Shown here: positions 51,767-52,436 of the stretch, piece by piece
How positions within the stretch are numbered: the stretch's first letter is position 1
Layout: every line of letters begins with the position of its first letter
Assembly: GCA_030156665.1 (NCBI GenBank)
Contig: JASGMB010000006.1
Location: forward strand, 1-52,436
DNA: 52,436 bases
Source: Clostridiales bacterium
GTDB lineage: Bacteria > Bacillota > Clostridia > SK-Y3
Direction of reading: 5' to 3'
Program-made: the position numbers and the translations under genes
Notes under the pieces: generated by a model
The model's database searches: none
What the model was told of the DNA's origin: nothing
The model's input: only the letters and a program-made list of their open reading frames with translations

Positions 51767-52356
51767 TGTTTTACAATATAGTAAAATTTTTAATTAAAAT
51801 AATCGCAATAATTTTATTAAAAATTGAAATAAAAGGGATACAAAATATCCCAAAAGAAGGACCTTGTATCTTATGTTTCAATCATATAAGTACTCTAGAT
51901 CCACCAGTAGCAGGTGTTTTTATGCCAAGACAATTAACTTTTATGGCCAAAGAAGAGTTATTTCATGTACCAATTTTAGGACCGGCCATTAAAGCTTTAG
52001 GGGCTTTTCCGGTTAAAAGAGGCGCGGGAGATATTGCAGCGATTAAGAATTCTTTAAATATTCTGAATAAAGGCAAAGCCCTTGTGATATTTCCAGAAGG
52101 AACAAGAAGTAAAACAGGAGAAGTAAAACAGGCAAAGCCAGGCATAGCTCTTATAGCGACTAAAGCACAGGTACCTGTTATCCCAATAGGAATATCCGGT
52201 AAATATAAGTTATTTCATAAGTTGCTAATTAATATAGGAACTCCAATTTTTTTAGAAGAGTACTATGGCAAAAAACTATCAATCGAAGAATTACAGAAAA
52301 TTAGTAATAGTATCATGAATGAAATTAAGCAATTGATGGAGGTTGACAACAGTTAA
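51766..52356 (+). CDS. plsC: 1-acyl-sn-glycerol-3-phosphate acyltransferase
   Basis: Adds the second acyl chain to lysophosphatidate in phospholipid synthesis at the inner membrane. The 196-residue protein has an N-terminal hydrophobic anchor (about 4-20), the catalytic NH-x4-D box (His40, Asp45, NHISTLD) and the glycerophosphate-binding FPEGTRSKTG. Its ATG shares a base with the cmk stop (TAATG), so translation is coupled. ispH and rpsA often follow in Clostridia but lie beyond the window. Confidence 0.95.
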   Translation: MFYNIVKFLIKIIAIILLKIEIKGIQNIPKEGPCILCFNHISTLDPPVAGVFMPRQLTFMAKEELFHVPILGPAIKALGAFPVKRGAGDIAAIKNSLNILNKGKALVIFPEGTRSKTGEVKQAKPGIALIATKAQVPVIPIGISGKYKLFHKLLINIGTPIFLEEYYGKKLSIEELQKISNSIMNEIKQLMEVDNS

Positions 52357-52357
52357 T

Positions 52358-52387
52358 AAAAAGTTATAAAAAGTTATAAAAAGTTAT
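52358..52387. repeat. Three tandem copies of a 10-bp unit
   Basis: AAAAAGTTAT occurs three times without interruption just after the plsC stop codon. A TTGACA at 52343-52348 with 16 bases to TATAAA inside the repeat could make a second promoter. Confidence 0.9.
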
Positions 52388-52396
52388 AAATCAATG

Positions 52397-52425
52397 TTGA
52401 TATTTATAATTTAGCATAGTATAAT
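52397..52425 (+). promoter_or_regulatory. Sigma-A promoter for the gene after plsC
   Basis: TTGATA (52397-52402), 17 bases, TATAAT (52420-52425), close to consensus, at the window's right edge. The gene it serves is outside the window. Confidence 0.65.
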
Positions 52426-52436
52426 ACAACTAGAGG

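Noticed and set aside
1-52436. CRISPR arrays, rRNA and tRNA genes, replication origins
   Set aside because: No regularly spaced repeats, conserved rRNA stretches or cloverleaf patterns were seen on reading both strands.

Overview
The window is a stretch of chromosome from an AT-rich, endospore-forming, anaerobic member of the Clostridia. Sporulation genes (spoVS, spoIIM, ytfJ/gerW, dacF), the ylxM-ffh and scpA-scpB pairs, a biotin-dependent sodium-pump decarboxylase operon and strong GGAGG ribosome binding sites all point that way. The species cannot be named from the sequence; a Lachnospirales-like lineage is a guess. At least eleven genes appear to start with TTG. No rRNA, tRNA, CRISPR array, prophage or intact insertion sequence was seen.

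Layout. 1-11.2 kb: fabF, rnc, an Elp3-like radical SAM gene, spoVS, smc, ftsY, then a large UPF0182 membrane protein gene between ftsY and ylxM-ffh. 11.3-21.7 kb: ylxM-ffh, the ribosome maturation block rpsP-khpA-rimM-trmD-rplS, lepB, rbgA, rnhB, a YlqG-like gene, an FlhB-tail gene (ylqH), yraN and a dipeptidase. 21.8-31.6 kb: an aspartate-type aminotransferase, purB, proC, a DUF3866 gene, spoIIM, xerD, pyrimidine nucleoside phosphorylase and dacF. 32.0-39.7 kb: an M50 protease, scpA-scpB, DUF2953, ytfJ, a second DD-carboxypeptidase, an RluB-type pseudouridine synthase, speE and speB. 40.2-45.3 kb: an operon for biotin-dependent decarboxylation or transcarboxylation (mmdA, oadG-like, biotin carrier, beta pump subunit, oadA-like). 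45.4-52.4 kb: one reverse-strand gene of unknown function with a zinc-ribbon-like tail, a 55-residue YpmA-like gene, an RpiR/MurR regulator, a histidine phosphatase, a BaiN-type flavoprotein, an unknown membrane-anchored protein, a HutP-family protein, aroH, cmk and plsC.

Most genes are conserved housekeeping functions: protein targeting (FtsY, Ffh, YlxM, LepB), ribosome assembly (RimM, TrmD, RbgA, KhpA, S16, L19, RluB), chromosome segregation (Smc, ScpA, ScpB, XerD) and sporulation. The less ordinary signal lies between genes. It includes a near-helical leader in front of rnc, a sigma-H promoter match for spoVS inside the preceding gene, and a perfect 25-bp inverted repeat overlapping the ylxM promoter. 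There is also a perfect 52-bp palindrome after dacF, a leader whose closing stem holds the ribosome binding site of the second carboxypeptidase gene, and an attenuator-like terminator just before the RpiR-type regulator. Finally, a dispersed repeat occurs in two inverted copies (about 16.6 and 37.8 kb) that look like relics of a coding or structured-RNA element. All sites and structures were found by eye and none has been tested by folding or database search.
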